The notes under the pieces were generated by a model. The model did no database searches and had not been told where the DNA came from. It saw only the letters and a list, made by a program, of their open reading frames with translations. Made by a program: the position numbers and the translations under genes. From assembly GCA_017548365.1 (NCBI GenBank), contig JAFZAC010000033.1, positions 61,935 to 125,934 of the forward strand: 64,000 bases of DNA, written 5' to 3'. The DNA comes from Muribaculaceae bacterium (GTDB lineage: Bacteria > Bacteroidota > Bacteroidia > Bacteroidales > Muribaculaceae). Of this stretch, positions 16,322 through 25,000 are shown piece after piece (the stretch's first letter is position 1; the number at the start of each line of letters is the position of its first letter).

Positions 16322-17845
16322 ATGAAGAAGTTTTCTAAAATTATTTTTACTATTGCAATAGCAATATTTGCTTTTCCTAATTTGCAGGCCGAGCACTTGA
16401 TAGTGATTGGCGCCAACGACACCCATAGCCAGATTGAGCCTGATAACGATGGCCTGGGAGGCATATACCGCCGCCGTGCCGCGATTGATCAGATTCGCCG
16501 CGACAACAAGAACGTGATTGCCGTTCATGCCGGCGACGCCGTTCAGGGCACCCTCTATTTCTCGATGTTCAAGGGCGACGTGGAGTATGCTCTTATCGAC
16601 AGCCTGGGCTATGACATGGTAATTTTGGGTAACCATGAGTTTGACAACGGCATTGACGACCTCGCTGCCCACTACAAGAACATGAAGGCGGTGAAGATGA
16701 GTGCAAACTATGACTTCAGCAACACCCCTCTTGCCGATGTGCTGCAACCTTACAGCATACGCACAGTAGATGGAAAGAGAATAGGTTTCTTTGGCATCAA
16801 TGTCAATCCCAAGGGACTTATCAGCGACGACAAATATGAAGGTATGGTTTATCTCGACAACGGCACTGTTGCCGAGGCTACTGCCAAATATCTTAAAGAA
16901 GTACAGAAAGTGGACTTCACCATTATGGTTTCTCACATTGGTTATTATCCCGAGACAGTGGGCGAGGTGGGCGACTCTATTATCGCAACACGCACGCATT
17001 ACATCGATATGATTGTGGGCGGACACACCCACACCCTGCTCAAGCCAGGTGACCCCAAAACTCAGGTGGTAAATGCCGATGGCAAAATTGTCACCATTGG
17101 TCAAAACGGCAAGAAGGGCAAATACCTCGGCGTCTATGATATCGACCTCGACAATCTCACTGTAACCTACAACCAGGTGGAGCTCAACGCTTCGCTCGAC
17201 AATAAAGCCCACTATCTTGCAATGGAAGAATGGCTTGCGCCTTATAAGTTCAAGGTTGACAGCGTGATGGACAACGTACTTGGCACTTCGGCAAGATTTA
17301 TGGACGGTGGCGATAATGCTTCTCAAAACTGGCTCTGCGACGCTGTGATGGAGATGCTTCCAAGCATCAGCGGCATGAAGCTCGACGGTGTTATAATGAA
17401 CAAGGGCGGCATCCGTCAGGATATGGCAAAGGGCAACGTGACCGAGGGCCTCATGCTGTCGATGTTCCCCTTTGACAACCGCTTCGTTGTTACCGAAGTA
17501 AAGGGTAGCGACCTGCTCGAGGCTCTGCGCGTGATGGCCACTCGTGGCGGTGATGCCGTGAGCAAGGGCTTCAAGGTGGAATTTAAAGGCACTGAGGAGA
17601 ATCCCGTCATCACATCGGCAAAACTCAACGGCAAGAAGATTGATCCCAATAAGACCTATCTCATTGGTACTATCGACTACCTTGCCAACGGCGGCGACCA
17701 CATGGAAGCCCTGGGCAAAGGAAACAGACCGTTTGTCGACACTGTGCCTTATGGAAACCACATGATAGAATATATCAAGTCTCTCACAAGACAAGGCCGC
17801 GTAGTGGATGCTACCGACGAAGTGAGAATGGTACATAAAAAATAA
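16322..17845 (+). CDS. 5'-nucleotidase / UshA-like metallophosphoesterase
   Basis: Exported bimetal enzyme that hydrolyses nucleotides or related phosphoesters in the periplasm. The 507 residues begin with a signal peptide (about 1-23, ending LQA). The N-terminal calcineurin-like domain carries all metal motifs: NDTHSQ (about 32-37), HAGDAVQG (about 74-81), LGNHEFDN (about 106-113), VSHIGYY and GGHTHTLL. The C-terminal 5'-nucleotidase domain contains NKGGIRQDMAKG and YLANGGDHME. Many Bacteroidota split these two domains over adjacent genes; here they are fused as in classic UshA. It is the first gene of an operon with the GH3 fusion 21 bases downstream. The substrate cannot be read from sequence. 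Confidence 0.9.
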   Translation: MKKFSKIIFTIAIAIFAFPNLQAEHLIVIGANDTHSQIEPDNDGLGGIYRRRAAIDQIRRDNKNVIAVHAGDAVQGTLYFSMFKGDVEYALIDSLGYDMVILGNHEFDNGIDDLAAHYKNMKAVKMSANYDFSNTPLADVLQPYSIRTVDGKRIGFFGINVNPKGLISDDKYEGMVYLDNGTVAEATAKYLKEVQKVDFTIMVSHIGYYPETVGEVGDSIIATRTHYIDMIVGGHTHTLLKPGDPKTQVVNADGKIVTIGQNGKKGKYLGVYDIDLDNLTVTYNQVELNASLDNKAHYLAMEEWLAPYKFKVDSVMDNVLGTSARFMDGGDNASQNWLCDAVMEMLPSISGMKLDGVIMNKGGIRQDMAKGNVTEGLMLSMFPFDNRFVVTEVKGSDLLEALRVMATRGGDAVSKGFKVEFKGTEENPVITSAKLNGKKIDPNKTYLIGTIDYLANGGDHMEALGKGNRPFVDTVPYGNHMIEYIKSLTRQGRVVDATDEVRMVHKK

Positions 17846-17866
17846 TCCTTTTTTATATTAAATCGA

Positions 17867-20848
17867 ATGACATCACGACATTCACGACATCTCATAATAA
17901 TGCTTGTTGCACTCTTGATGGGAGTGCAACAAGCATTAGCTATTAGACCCTCCATTTTGAACCGCGCCAATGCCGCGGCAATGGAAAAATGGGTGAACGA
18001 GACCTACTCGAAGTTGACGCCCGACGAGCGCATAGCACAAATCATGATTTTGTCGGTCAATCCGTCCAGGGAAAGCGCAAAATCGGTGGTAGAACGCTAT
18101 GTCAAGGAGTTAAAAGTGGGCGGACTCATCTATGACTCTAGCGATATAGCCACTCAAGCCGAACTCAACAATTATGCTCAGTCGCTGGCTTCTATTCCGC
18201 TCATGATTGCCCTCGACGCCGAGTGGGGGCTCTCGATGAGGCTCGAAGACGCGCAGCCATTCCCGCGAAACCTGCTGCTGGGAGGCGTTGGCGACGAGAA
18301 GCTAATGTATGACTATGGCCGTGAGATTGCTCGAGAATGTAGATTGCTGGGTGTACATGTGAATTTTGCCCCAGTGCTTGATGTGCTAGACCGCCAGGGA
18401 ACCGTTCTGGGTAATCGCTCTTTTGGCTACAGCCCCGATGTGGTGGCTCGGAACGGCATCGCTTTTGCCAAGGGCCTTGAAGATGGTGGTGTGCTGTCGA
18501 CAGCAAAGCATTTCCCCGGCCACGGCTCAACTACTGCCGATTCGCACAAGGAACTGCCGCTCATCGACAAGTCGTTGCAGGAAATGCGACTGTATGACCT
18601 GCTGCCGTTTGAGCAGTATGTCAATGCCGGTCTAGGTGGCATTCTTACCGCCCACATCGACGTCTCGTTCTTCGACGACGGGGTGACACCGTGTTCGCTC
18701 TCGAAACAGTGTGTTGACGGACTCCTCAGGACCGATATGGGATTTGAGGGACTCGTCTTTACCGATGCCCTCGACATGCAGGGAGCTCAAGCAATTGATG
18801 GCAACCCGAGCGTGAACGCAATTCTCGCCGGCAACGATATCTTGCTCATGCCACACAACGTGGAAGCAAGTCTCGACTCGGTGAAAGCTGCTATCGACGA
18901 TGGCCGTATCTCATGGAACGACATTGAGAAGCGATGCAAGAAGATGTTGCGCTACAAGTACGCTATGGGCATTGTCAAGGATGGCAAGACTCCTATCAAT
19001 GTCAAGACTGTAGCCAAGCAAATAAACACCCAACATGCACAAGACCTGAATAGAAGGCTTGTTGAGGCTGCAGTAACAGTAGCTTCCAACGAGAAGAACA
19101 TCCTGCCTCTGGTCGACATAAAGAACAAAATGCCGGTACTCACCTTGGGACTTGGCAAGGCCGACAACTTCTTCCAGAAACGATGCGCAAACTATATGGC
19201 GACTTCGCCATGTGTCTCAACTTCGGCTTTGAGGAGTGAGAATGCCGACCGTGTGGTTGTAGCCATCTCAAGCAGGAGCTATGTGGACGATGCCCTCGCA
19301 GTGGCGCGCAAGTTCAAGCATACCGTAGTCGTGATACTTGATGAGCCAGAGCATTTGCAAGGCTATGCCGACCTGATTACAAGCTCTGCTGTCGATGCGG
19401 TTGTGATTGGATATGGAAGCGACGACGTGTGGCAGGACTATGCGGCGCAGGCAATATTTGGCGGCATCAACGTCACTGGACAACTGCCAGTAACAATAAA
19501 GTCAAAAGATAATAAAGCTGTAGTTCATGCAGGATATGGAGTGAAATTCAAGGCAACACGACTGGGCTATACTCTGCCCGTGGAAGTGGGATTCAAGCCC
19601 AACATGCTCAGCAAGATTGACTCGGTGTGCAACTATGGCATCCAACAAAAGGCGTTCCCAGGATGTCAAGTGCTGGTGGCAAGGCACGGCAAAATTGTGT
19701 GCAACCGCTCTTATGGGGAGATAAACTTCAACTCGGGAGTACCAGTGACAGGCAATACTTTGTTTGGACTGGCATCGGTGTCTAAAGCAACTGGTACCAT
19801 TAGCGGCATCATGAAACTCGTTGACGAAGGACTCATCAAGCTCGACGAGCCAGCCAGCAACTACATCAAGGGCTTGCGAGGTACCGACAAGAGCGCTGTC
19901 ACTTTCAGGCAGCTGCTCTATCACGAAACAGGGTTACAGCCTTCACTGAGCATGTGGAACATGATGTTTGATCCGGCCACCTACTCAGGAAAGCTCATCA
20001 CCGATGCACCTACGAGTGTGAATACCATCAAAATCATGGATGGCGCCTATGGCAACAAAGATGCGAAGCTGCGCACTGATATCCTATCGGACCATCTCAC
20101 CAAGGAGTTCAATATCGCTATTGCCGACGGCATCTATGGCGGTAAGGTGACCTACGACTCCATTATGAACCGCATCTATCACTCTCAATTGAGATCCAAT
20201 CGCAAGTACTGCTACAGCTGCTTGAACTTCTGCCTGCTTGCCAATGCTTTGCAGATAGTCACGAAGAATACTCTCGATAAATATGTTGACGACAATATTT
20301 TTGCTCCCATCGGAGCATATCACACTGTTTATCGTCCGTTGAACCGATTTTCTCCCAACGATATCGCCTATACCGAGGTTGATACCTATCTGCGCAAGCA
20401 GCACATTCATGGATATGTCCATGATGAGCTGGCGGCATTCTCGGGTGGTGTACAGGGTAATGCAGGACTTTTCTCTAATGCCAACGACCTTGCCAAGGTA
20501 TTCCAGATGTGGCTCAATGGCGGGCAGTATGGAGGAAAACGGTATTACAAGCAATCCACTATCAAAACTTTCATGACATCCAAGAGTCCAAACTCACACC
20601 GTGGGCTGGGATTTGACAAGCCTAACAAGAGTAATCCCAAGTCGTCAACCACCTGTGCCGAAGCTCCGGCCGAAGTTATAGGACACACAGGCTTTACCGG
20701 CACTTGCTTCTGGGTAGACCCCAAGAACGACATGATTTATATCTTCTTGAGCAACCGCGTGTGTCCAACTCGCGACAATGCTGCCAACAGGCGGGTGTCG
20801 CCACGTGATAACATTCAGTCTATTATCTATAAATCAATTGTGAAATAA
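17867..20848 (+). CDS. GH3 beta-N-acetylhexosaminidase-like enzyme fused to a serine hydrolase (beta-lactamase fold)
   Basis: 993 residues with a signal peptide (1-25). The N-terminal half is a NagZ-like glycoside hydrolase family 3 domain: KHFPGHGSTTADSH (214-227) is the GlcNAc/catalytic-dyad signature and Asp300 in TDALDMQGA is the nucleophile position. A GH3 C-terminal alpha/beta domain follows (about 400-560). Residues 580-993 form a class C beta-lactamase-like domain with SxxK as S637-V-S-K640. The second motif reads Y783-S-C785 instead of YxN, and a late HTGFTG replaces KTG. GH3-beta-lactamase fusions are known in Bacteroidota and presumably act on peptidoglycan fragments. It sits between a 5'-nucleotidase and a thioredoxin-like gene, 6 bases from the latter. 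Confidence 0.9.
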   Translation: MTSRHSRHLIIMLVALLMGVQQALAIRPSILNRANAAAMEKWVNETYSKLTPDERIAQIMILSVNPSRESAKSVVERYVKELKVGGLIYDSSDIATQAELNNYAQSLASIPLMIALDAEWGLSMRLEDAQPFPRNLLLGGVGDEKLMYDYGREIARECRLLGVHVNFAPVLDVLDRQGTVLGNRSFGYSPDVVARNGIAFAKGLEDGGVLSTAKHFPGHGSTTADSHKELPLIDKSLQEMRLYDLLPFEQYVNAGLGGILTAHIDVSFFDDGVTPCSLSKQCVDGLLRTDMGFEGLVFTDALDMQGAQAIDGNPSVNAILAGNDILLMPHNVEASLDSVKAAIDDGRISWNDIEKRCKKMLRYKYAMGIVKDGKTPINVKTVAKQINTQHAQDLNRRLVEAAVTVASNEKNILPLVDIKNKMPVLTLGLGKADNFFQKRCANYMATSPCVSTSALRSENADRVVVAISSRSYVDDALAVARKFKHTVVVILDEPEHLQGYADLITSSAVDAVVIGYGSDDVWQDYAAQAIFGGINVTGQLPVTIKSKDNKAVVHAGYGVKFKATRLGYTLPVEVGFKPNMLSKIDSVCNYGIQQKAFPGCQVLVARHGKIVCNRSYGEINFNSGVPVTGNTLFGLASVSKATGTISGIMKLVDEGLIKLDEPASNYIKGLRGTDKSAVTFRQLLYHETGLQPSLSMWNMMFDPATYSGKLITDAPTSVNTIKIMDGAYGNKDAKLRTDILSDHLTKEFNIAIADGIYGGKVTYDSIMNRIYHSQLRSNRKYCYSCLNFCLLANALQIVTKNTLDKYVDDNIFAPIGAYHTVYRPLNRFSPNDIAYTEVDTYLRKQHIHGYVHDELAAFSGGVQGNAGLFSNANDLAKVFQMWLNGGQYGGKRYYKQSTIKTFMTSKSPNSHRGLGFDKPNKSNPKSSTTCAEAPAEVIGHTGFTGTCFWVDPKNDMIYIFLSNRVCPTRDNAANRRVSPRDNIQSIIYKSIVK

Positions 20849-20854
20849 ATTTCC

Positions 20855-21934
20855 ATGAAAAAGTTATTATTTGTTTCGGCTTTAGCTTTCTGCGTCATGA
20901 TGATGTCGTGTTCCGAAGGCTATGAAATCAACGTGAACTTTGGAGACCACATCTTCGACGGAAAGATGGCCTATCTCACCAACTACGACACAGGCGACAC
21001 TATCGACAGCGTCAGGGTCAGCGAGAAGCATCTGCTGCTCAAAGGGGATGTGGACACTGCATTCTTTGCTCGTCTCATAATAGACGGAAACAGGGCGCCG
21101 CTCATCGTGGAGCCGGGCGAGATAAGTGTGGAATGGAACGAGAAGATTGTCACTCGTGGCACAGCGCTGAACGAGAAGCTGAACGTTGTGAACGATGAAA
21201 TGGACAAGCTCGAAAGTGAGTGGGACAAGATTAAATCGGAACTCGATAGTCAAGCTATAACTGAAGAAGAGGCCGAAGCGCGCAACAAGGACCTCGAGAA
21301 AAAGCAAATCGACATCCTCTTCAAGTGCTATGAGCAGAATAAAGATAATGCCCTGGGAGTATGGGCGTTTACCAACTATTTGAATTATAACTCATTCAGC
21401 ACAGCCGAGATTGAGAAAACGCTCAGCCAGGCTCCTGCAGGCTATCGCAACTACAAGCGCATCAAGAAGGCGATGAGCGATGCTCAGGCCAAGGAGAAAA
21501 CGGCCGAGGGCAACAACTTTGCCGATTTTGAGATGAAATCACCCGACGGAAAGGTCGAGAAACTGTCGCAGTTTGTGGGTCAAGACGGCAACTATACGCT
21601 GGTCGACTTCTGGGCAAGCTGGTGCGGGCCATGCCGTAAAGAAATTCAAGGCGCTCTTACACAAATCTATAACAAATACAACGGCAAGGGATTGCAAGTG
21701 ATTGGAGTGGCGGTTTGGGACAATCCGCAAGACACCAAGGCGGCTATCGAGCAGCTCTCGATTCCCTGGCATGTGATGATGGGAGATCACTACATGACCG
21801 AGCCAACCGACATCTATGGCATCGCAGGCATTCCTCACATCATGCTCATTGACGACAAGGGGAAAATCGTCATGCGTGGCCTTAATGGCAAGGAGCTGAT
21901 TGACGCTGTTGATAAGGTAATGGCACAAAAATGA
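20855..21934 (+). CDS. Thioredoxin-like (TlpA/ResA-type) lipoprotein with DUF4369 domain
   Basis: 359 residues. The signal peptide ends in lipobox MMSC (Cys19). A DUF4369 beta-sandwich (about 25-105) and a charged helical linker rich in Glu/Lys (about 105-215) precede a thioredoxin fold with the redox pair WCGPC (Cys257, Cys260) inside DFWASWCGPCRKE. The cis-Pro region (IAGIPHIMLID) is present. This architecture is common in Bacteroidota and is expected to reduce disulfides or peroxides at the periplasmic face. It is the last gene of the 5'-nucleotidase/GH3 operon, 6 bases after the GH3 stop. I see no strong terminator after it. Confidence 0.9.
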   Translation: MKKLLFVSALAFCVMMMSCSEGYEINVNFGDHIFDGKMAYLTNYDTGDTIDSVRVSEKHLLLKGDVDTAFFARLIIDGNRAPLIVEPGEISVEWNEKIVTRGTALNEKLNVVNDEMDKLESEWDKIKSELDSQAITEEEAEARNKDLEKKQIDILFKCYEQNKDNALGVWAFTNYLNYNSFSTAEIEKTLSQAPAGYRNYKRIKKAMSDAQAKEKTAEGNNFADFEMKSPDGKVEKLSQFVGQDGNYTLVDFWASWCGPCRKEIQGALTQIYNKYNGKGLQVIGVAVWDNPQDTKAAIEQLSIPWHVMMGDHYMTEPTDIYGIAGIPHIMLIDDKGKIVMRGLNGKELIDAVDKVMAQK

Positions 21935-21997
21935 GCTTTTTCAGTTAAAGATAAATAATAATCTCTAGGTATTGTTGGCAGTATGAGGTTATTTGTG

Positions 21998-22005
21998 TAA
22001 TTTTG
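21998..22005 (+). promoter_or_regulatory. -7 box for the Cys-rich lipoprotein gene
   Basis: TAATTTTG, giving a leader of about 58 bases before ATG 22068. Confidence 0.5.
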
Positions 22006-22067
22006 CGCTGTTTTTGGGAAAAAAGAACAATATACAATTAGAATACACAAGAATAAAGTAAAACGAA

Positions 22068-22883
22068 ATGAAAAAAATCATCAACTTATTTACTGTCACT
22101 CTGGCATTTGTCACATCATCGTGTGCTTTGTTTAACCAAACTACTGCCGGAGGGATTTGTACTTGCACATGCGAGGCATGTTTGAGCTGCAAAGTGCATC
22201 ATCATGTGCTTACTCCTGAGCTGCAAGCTAAGCTGGACTCTATGAACTCGTTGAAAAGTGACGAGGAGGCTAAGAAGAAAGCTGAGCTGGATTCATTGCT
22301 CAATATGGATTACTCTCTCAAACAATATTACTATGACACAGAGGTTTTACCTTATTCATGGGATGAAGTTGAAGAGTTTGATGTTGAGATTGACTCAATT
22401 ACTCCATTGTTTAGAGCTTCTAATATTGATAATGGTGTGAAGTTTGTAAACAAGAATGCCAATACAAGCATCAAGAAAACAGGTGTACATCTTTATTTCA
22501 CAACCAAGGACGGAGCTCCCGACCAGATGCATCTTGTAGTACATTTCTATGCCGATGACGGTGTGAACTTCTACAAGCTGCGATTGTATGCCGATAACTT
22601 TACCTTTGAGTACACTCCAACCAATATTGTCCGTTCTCGCGACGGTGTATTCTATGTAGAGAATTTTGACAATGTGGTTGATGATAAATCCAAGGACTTT
22701 GTGGCAGCTCTTGCTAAATGTGATGTTGCAAACCTCATTCTCGTGAGCGATGGAGGTGTGAGCCACCGTCTCGTCTTGAAGCCCGATCAGCTCAAGCAGT
22801 TAAGAACTACCTATCAGTTCTATCGTATGCTCGGTGGAGACTTTCAGTCGACTCAGCAACCAGTAGAACAGGTTTTTGAGTAA
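22068..22883 (+). CDS. Lipoprotein with a Cys-rich N-terminus, unknown function
   Basis: 271 residues. The lipobox is TSSC (Cys19). Right after it lies a dense Cys cluster, CTCTCEACLSC (Cys31, 33, 35, 38, 41), followed by KVHHHV, which looks able to bind a metal. A short charged coil (about 52-78) leads to a globular beta-rich domain (about 115-255) with segments such as VHLYFTTKDG and DQMHLVVHFYADDG. I recognise no family. It has its own promoter and terminator. A second Cys-rich exported protein with a similar CxCxxxC pattern is encoded at 24.4-24.8 kb. Confidence 0.75.
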   Translation: MKKIINLFTVTLAFVTSSCALFNQTTAGGICTCTCEACLSCKVHHHVLTPELQAKLDSMNSLKSDEEAKKKAELDSLLNMDYSLKQYYYDTEVLPYSWDEVEEFDVEIDSITPLFRASNIDNGVKFVNKNANTSIKKTGVHLYFTTKDGAPDQMHLVVHFYADDGVNFYKLRLYADNFTFEYTPTNIVRSRDGVFYVENFDNVVDDKSKDFVAALAKCDVANLILVSDGGVSHRLVLKPDQLKQLRTTYQFYRMLGGDFQSTQQPVEQVFE

Positions 22884-22902
22884 GATTTGAATAGAAGCAC
22901 AC

Positions 22903-22942
22903 AAAAAAGAGGATGTGAACTTGAGTCACACCCTCTTTTTTT
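22903..22942 (+). terminator. Terminator after the Cys-rich lipoprotein gene
   Basis: Stem AGAGGATGTGA / TCACACCCTCT (one mismatch) flanked by A and T runs, so it can serve both strands, including the convergent small gene ending at 22972. Confidence 0.8.
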
Positions 22943-22971
22943 GTCGTTTTGATAAACCTCAAAATCTTTCT

Positions 22972-23181
22972 TTAGATCAAAGTAACCTCTATCTGCTTGC
23001 CTTCTTCATCTGAAGCAACGCTGACCTTACCTTCGCGGGCGAGCCAACCAATAGCAGCAAAAATCTCTTTCTCTTTAAGTTTAGTTACTTTCTTCAAACC
23101 TTTCATGTCCTGGGTTCCTTCAGCATCGTTCAGAGAGTTCCAAACAGTACCAGCCCAAAGACCAATTGTTTCTACGTTCAT
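22972..23181 (-). CDS. Small winged-helix protein (DUF2582-like)
   Basis: 69 residues. The sequence MNVETIGLWAGTVWNSLN followed by LKEKEIFAAIGWLAREGKV matches the small stand-alone winged-helix family (DUF2582/wHTH_10) found almost only in Bacteroidota. Residues about 28-56 form the helix-turn-helix and the end is the wing. It is predicted to be cytoplasmic and may bind nucleic acid, but no target is known. It is monocistronic, with a -7 box about 45 bases upstream. Confidence 0.85.
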   Translation of the reverse strand: MNVETIGLWAGTVWNSLNDAEGTQDMKGLKKVTKLKEKEIFAAIGWLAREGKVSVASDEEGKQIEVTLI

Positions 23182-23225
23182 AATAAATTAATTTATGTAA
23201 AACTTCGTGTTTATTAAAAACAGTG

Positions 23226-23233
23226 CAAAATTA
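23226..23233 (-). promoter_or_regulatory. -7 box for the small winged-helix gene
   Basis: Minus-strand TAATTTTG matches TAnnTTTG. Confidence 0.5.
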
Positions 23234-23334
23234 TATGTTTATTAACATATAACCAATAAATTGCACTAACTAATTATTATTTATTGTCTGCAATCGTTTT
23301 ACATTACTTTTTTGGGTATCTCAATATTATTCTA

Positions 23335-23342
23335 TAATTTTG
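23335..23342 (+). promoter_or_regulatory. -7 box for rsgA
   Basis: TAATTTTG, 24 bases before ATG 23367. An in-frame ATG at 23340 overlaps the box itself, so it cannot be the start. Confidence 0.55.
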
Positions 23343-23366
23343 TGCCAAATTTTACGATTGTCCTTC

Positions 23367-24311
23367 ATGCAACAAGGGTTGGTAATAAAAAATACTGGCA
23401 GTTGGTACATCGTCCGTACTGACGATGGTACCGAGCGCAACTGCAAGATCAAGGGTAACCTGCGACTCAAGGGTTTCCGTTGCACTAATCCTGTGGCAGT
23501 GGGCGACAACGTTGAGATAGAGGTCAAGGAAGACGGCACTGCGTTCATACGCTCGATATTGCCTCGTCGCAACTACATCATCCGTCGCGCTAGCAACCTC
23601 TCGCGGGAATTCCAGATTCTTGCTGCCAATCTCGACATGGCTGTGTTGGTGGTCACGCTAGTGAATCCCGAGACGAGCACCGTTTTCATCGACCGTTTCC
23701 TTGCTACCGCCGAGGCCTATAACGTTCCAGTCACAATCGTGTTCAACAAGATAGACTTGCTTGCCGAGTCCGAAGATAGCCAGTTGCTCGATGCTATTGT
23801 GTATTTATATAGGAATATTGGTTATACAGTAGTTCCCATGTCGGTTGTCACGGGCGAGGGCGTTGACTTGTTGCGCAATGAGCTGCAAGGTAAGACAGCC
23901 TTGTTTAGCGGAAATTCGGGGGTGGGGAAGAGCTCAATCATCAATTTGCTGGTTCCCGATGCTAGGCTCAAGGTGGGTGATATCTCTGAGGTACATCACA
24001 CCGGTATGCACACAACCACTTTCAGCGAAATGCTCGATATCCCAGGCGACAATGCCGGTCATATTATCGACACTCCTGGAGTGAAAGGTTTTGGCACTAT
24101 CGATTTTGAGAAGAGCGAGATTGCTCACTACTTCCCAGAGATTTTCAAGATTTCAAAAGATTGCAAGTACGGCAACTGCACTCACACCCACGAGCCTGGA
24201 TGCGCAGTCCTCGCCGCAGTAGAACAGAGCCTCATCAGCCAGTCACGCTACAACAGCTACTTGAGCATCATGGATGATACCGACCCAGATAAATACCGAA
24301 AGCCCTATTGA
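23367..24311 (+). CDS. rsgA: Ribosome small-subunit-dependent GTPase RsgA
   Basis: Circularly permuted GTPase that checks the late 30S subunit during ribosome maturation. The 314 residues show, in order, an OB-fold ([20 protein letters not shown]), G4 (FNKIDL, about residue 123), G1 P-loop (GNSGVGKSS, about 182-190), G2/G3 ([17 protein letters not shown]) and a C-terminal zinc knuckle ([14 protein letters not shown], about 268-281). This G4-G1-G3 order is diagnostic. It is a single gene; the strong hairpin about 20 bases after the stop is its terminator. Confidence 0.96.
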   Translation: MQQGLVIKNTGSWYIVRTDDGTERNCKIKGNLRLKGFRCTNPVAVGDNVEIEVKEDGTAFIRSILPRRNYIIRRASNLSREFQILAANLDMAVLVVTLVNPETSTVFIDRFLATAEAYNVPVTIVFNKIDLLAESEDSQLLDAIVYLYRNIGYTVVPMSVVTGEGVDLLRNELQGKTALFSGNSGVGKSSIINLLVPDARLKVGDISEVHHTGMHTTTFSEMLDIPGDNAGHIIDTPGVKGFGTIDFEKSEIAHYFPEIFKISKDCKYGNCTHTHEPGCAVLAAVEQSLISQSRYNSYLSIMDDTDPDKYRKPY

Positions 24312-24329
24312 TATACTTGTTAAAATACA

Positions 24330-24369
24330 ATCGGTAGAACGCTCTAGAGGAGGTTCTACCGATTATTGT
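24330..24369 (+). terminator. Terminator of rsgA (shared hairpin type)
   Basis: Stem ATCGGTAGAAC / GTTCTACCGAT with loop GCTCTAGAGGAG, then a T-rich tail. The hairpin is nearly identical to the one after ppdK. Confidence 0.8.
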
Positions 24370-24390
24370 TTTTAAATAGTGTACAAGGGC

Positions 24391-24771
24391 TTATGGTTCC
24401 CATTTGTCGTATTTGTTGCCGCACTTCTCGCAGATGTAGCCCGAGGAATAATAGGTGATGCTGCCACTGCCATTGCACAAGGTGCATACCTCACCGCCAT
24501 AAACCTTATTGCCCTTGCAGAGCGTGCATGTAACTACGGTAGCAAACGCTTTGGCGCTGAACTTGAGGCTGCCGCCGCATGAACATTTGCCAGCCTCGCG
24601 ATCCATTGTGGCAAGGGGCATTTCGAGTGCATCTTGGGCCATGTCGGTCGAGCAGGTGCAGACTTCAATGCAGCTGCAATCAGAGCCGCATGAACATTGT
24701 GGGGTGATGTTTTCTGCCTCATTGTGGAAAGCAAATAACGTGCATAATAATGCTAAAATTTTTGTTGTCAT
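24391..24771 (-). CDS. Exported Cys-rich protein with zinc-finger-like CxxC repeats
   Basis: 126 residues, 15 of them Cys. A short signal-like hydrophobic N-terminus (ILALLCTLFAF) precedes a first cluster of Cys26, 28, 32, 34, 38 and 40. Later come four CxxC or CxC pairs: CSC (63-65), CTLC (82-85), CTLC (96-99) and CEKC (114-117), with CNGSGS between the third and fourth. The last three pairs resemble the DnaJ-type CxxCxGxG zinc fold. The protein may bind zinc or another metal outside the cytoplasm; no family is firmly recognised and the signal peptide is only moderately convincing. Confidence 0.65.
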   Translation of the reverse strand: MTTKILALLCTLFAFHNEAENITPQCSCGSDCSCIEVCTCSTDMAQDALEMPLATMDREAGKCSCGGSLKFSAKAFATVVTCTLCKGNKVYGGEVCTLCNGSGSITYYSSGYICEKCGNKYDKWEP

Positions 24772-24806
24772 ATATTTTCTGTTTTAAGGATAAATAAATC
24801 GTGTTG

Positions 24807-24814
24807 CAAAGATA
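24807..24814 (-). promoter_or_regulatory. -7 box for the Cys-rich exported protein gene
   Basis: Minus-strand TATCTTTG, 35 bases before the ATG at 24771. Confidence 0.5.
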
Positions 24815-24939
24815 GGCTGTGTTTTCAAATATATCAAGTAAATTAACAGTTATTTAACTAATTGGGAAATAAAACTACTTAAAATGGAGTGAATTATTAA
24901 ATTATGCTGCGATGTTACTTGTTTTATAGTGTAATAAAT

Positions 24940-24980
24940 AAAGCGGTAGAACGCTCACTTGGAGGTTCTACCGCTTAATG
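24940..24980 (-). terminator. Terminator of ppdK (shared hairpin type)
   Basis: Stem AAGCGGTAGAAC / GTTCTACCGCTT around GCTCACTTGGAG. On the minus strand it follows the ppdK stop and runs into a T-rich sequence. Confidence 0.8.
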
Positions 24981-25000
24981 TTTTGTGAAGGAATGTGCGA

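Noticed and set aside
16295..17836. 513-codon open frame on the minus strand
   Set aside because: It lies exactly antisense to the 5'-nucleotidase gene, is rich in His and Val, and shows no domain. It is a codon-bias shadow.
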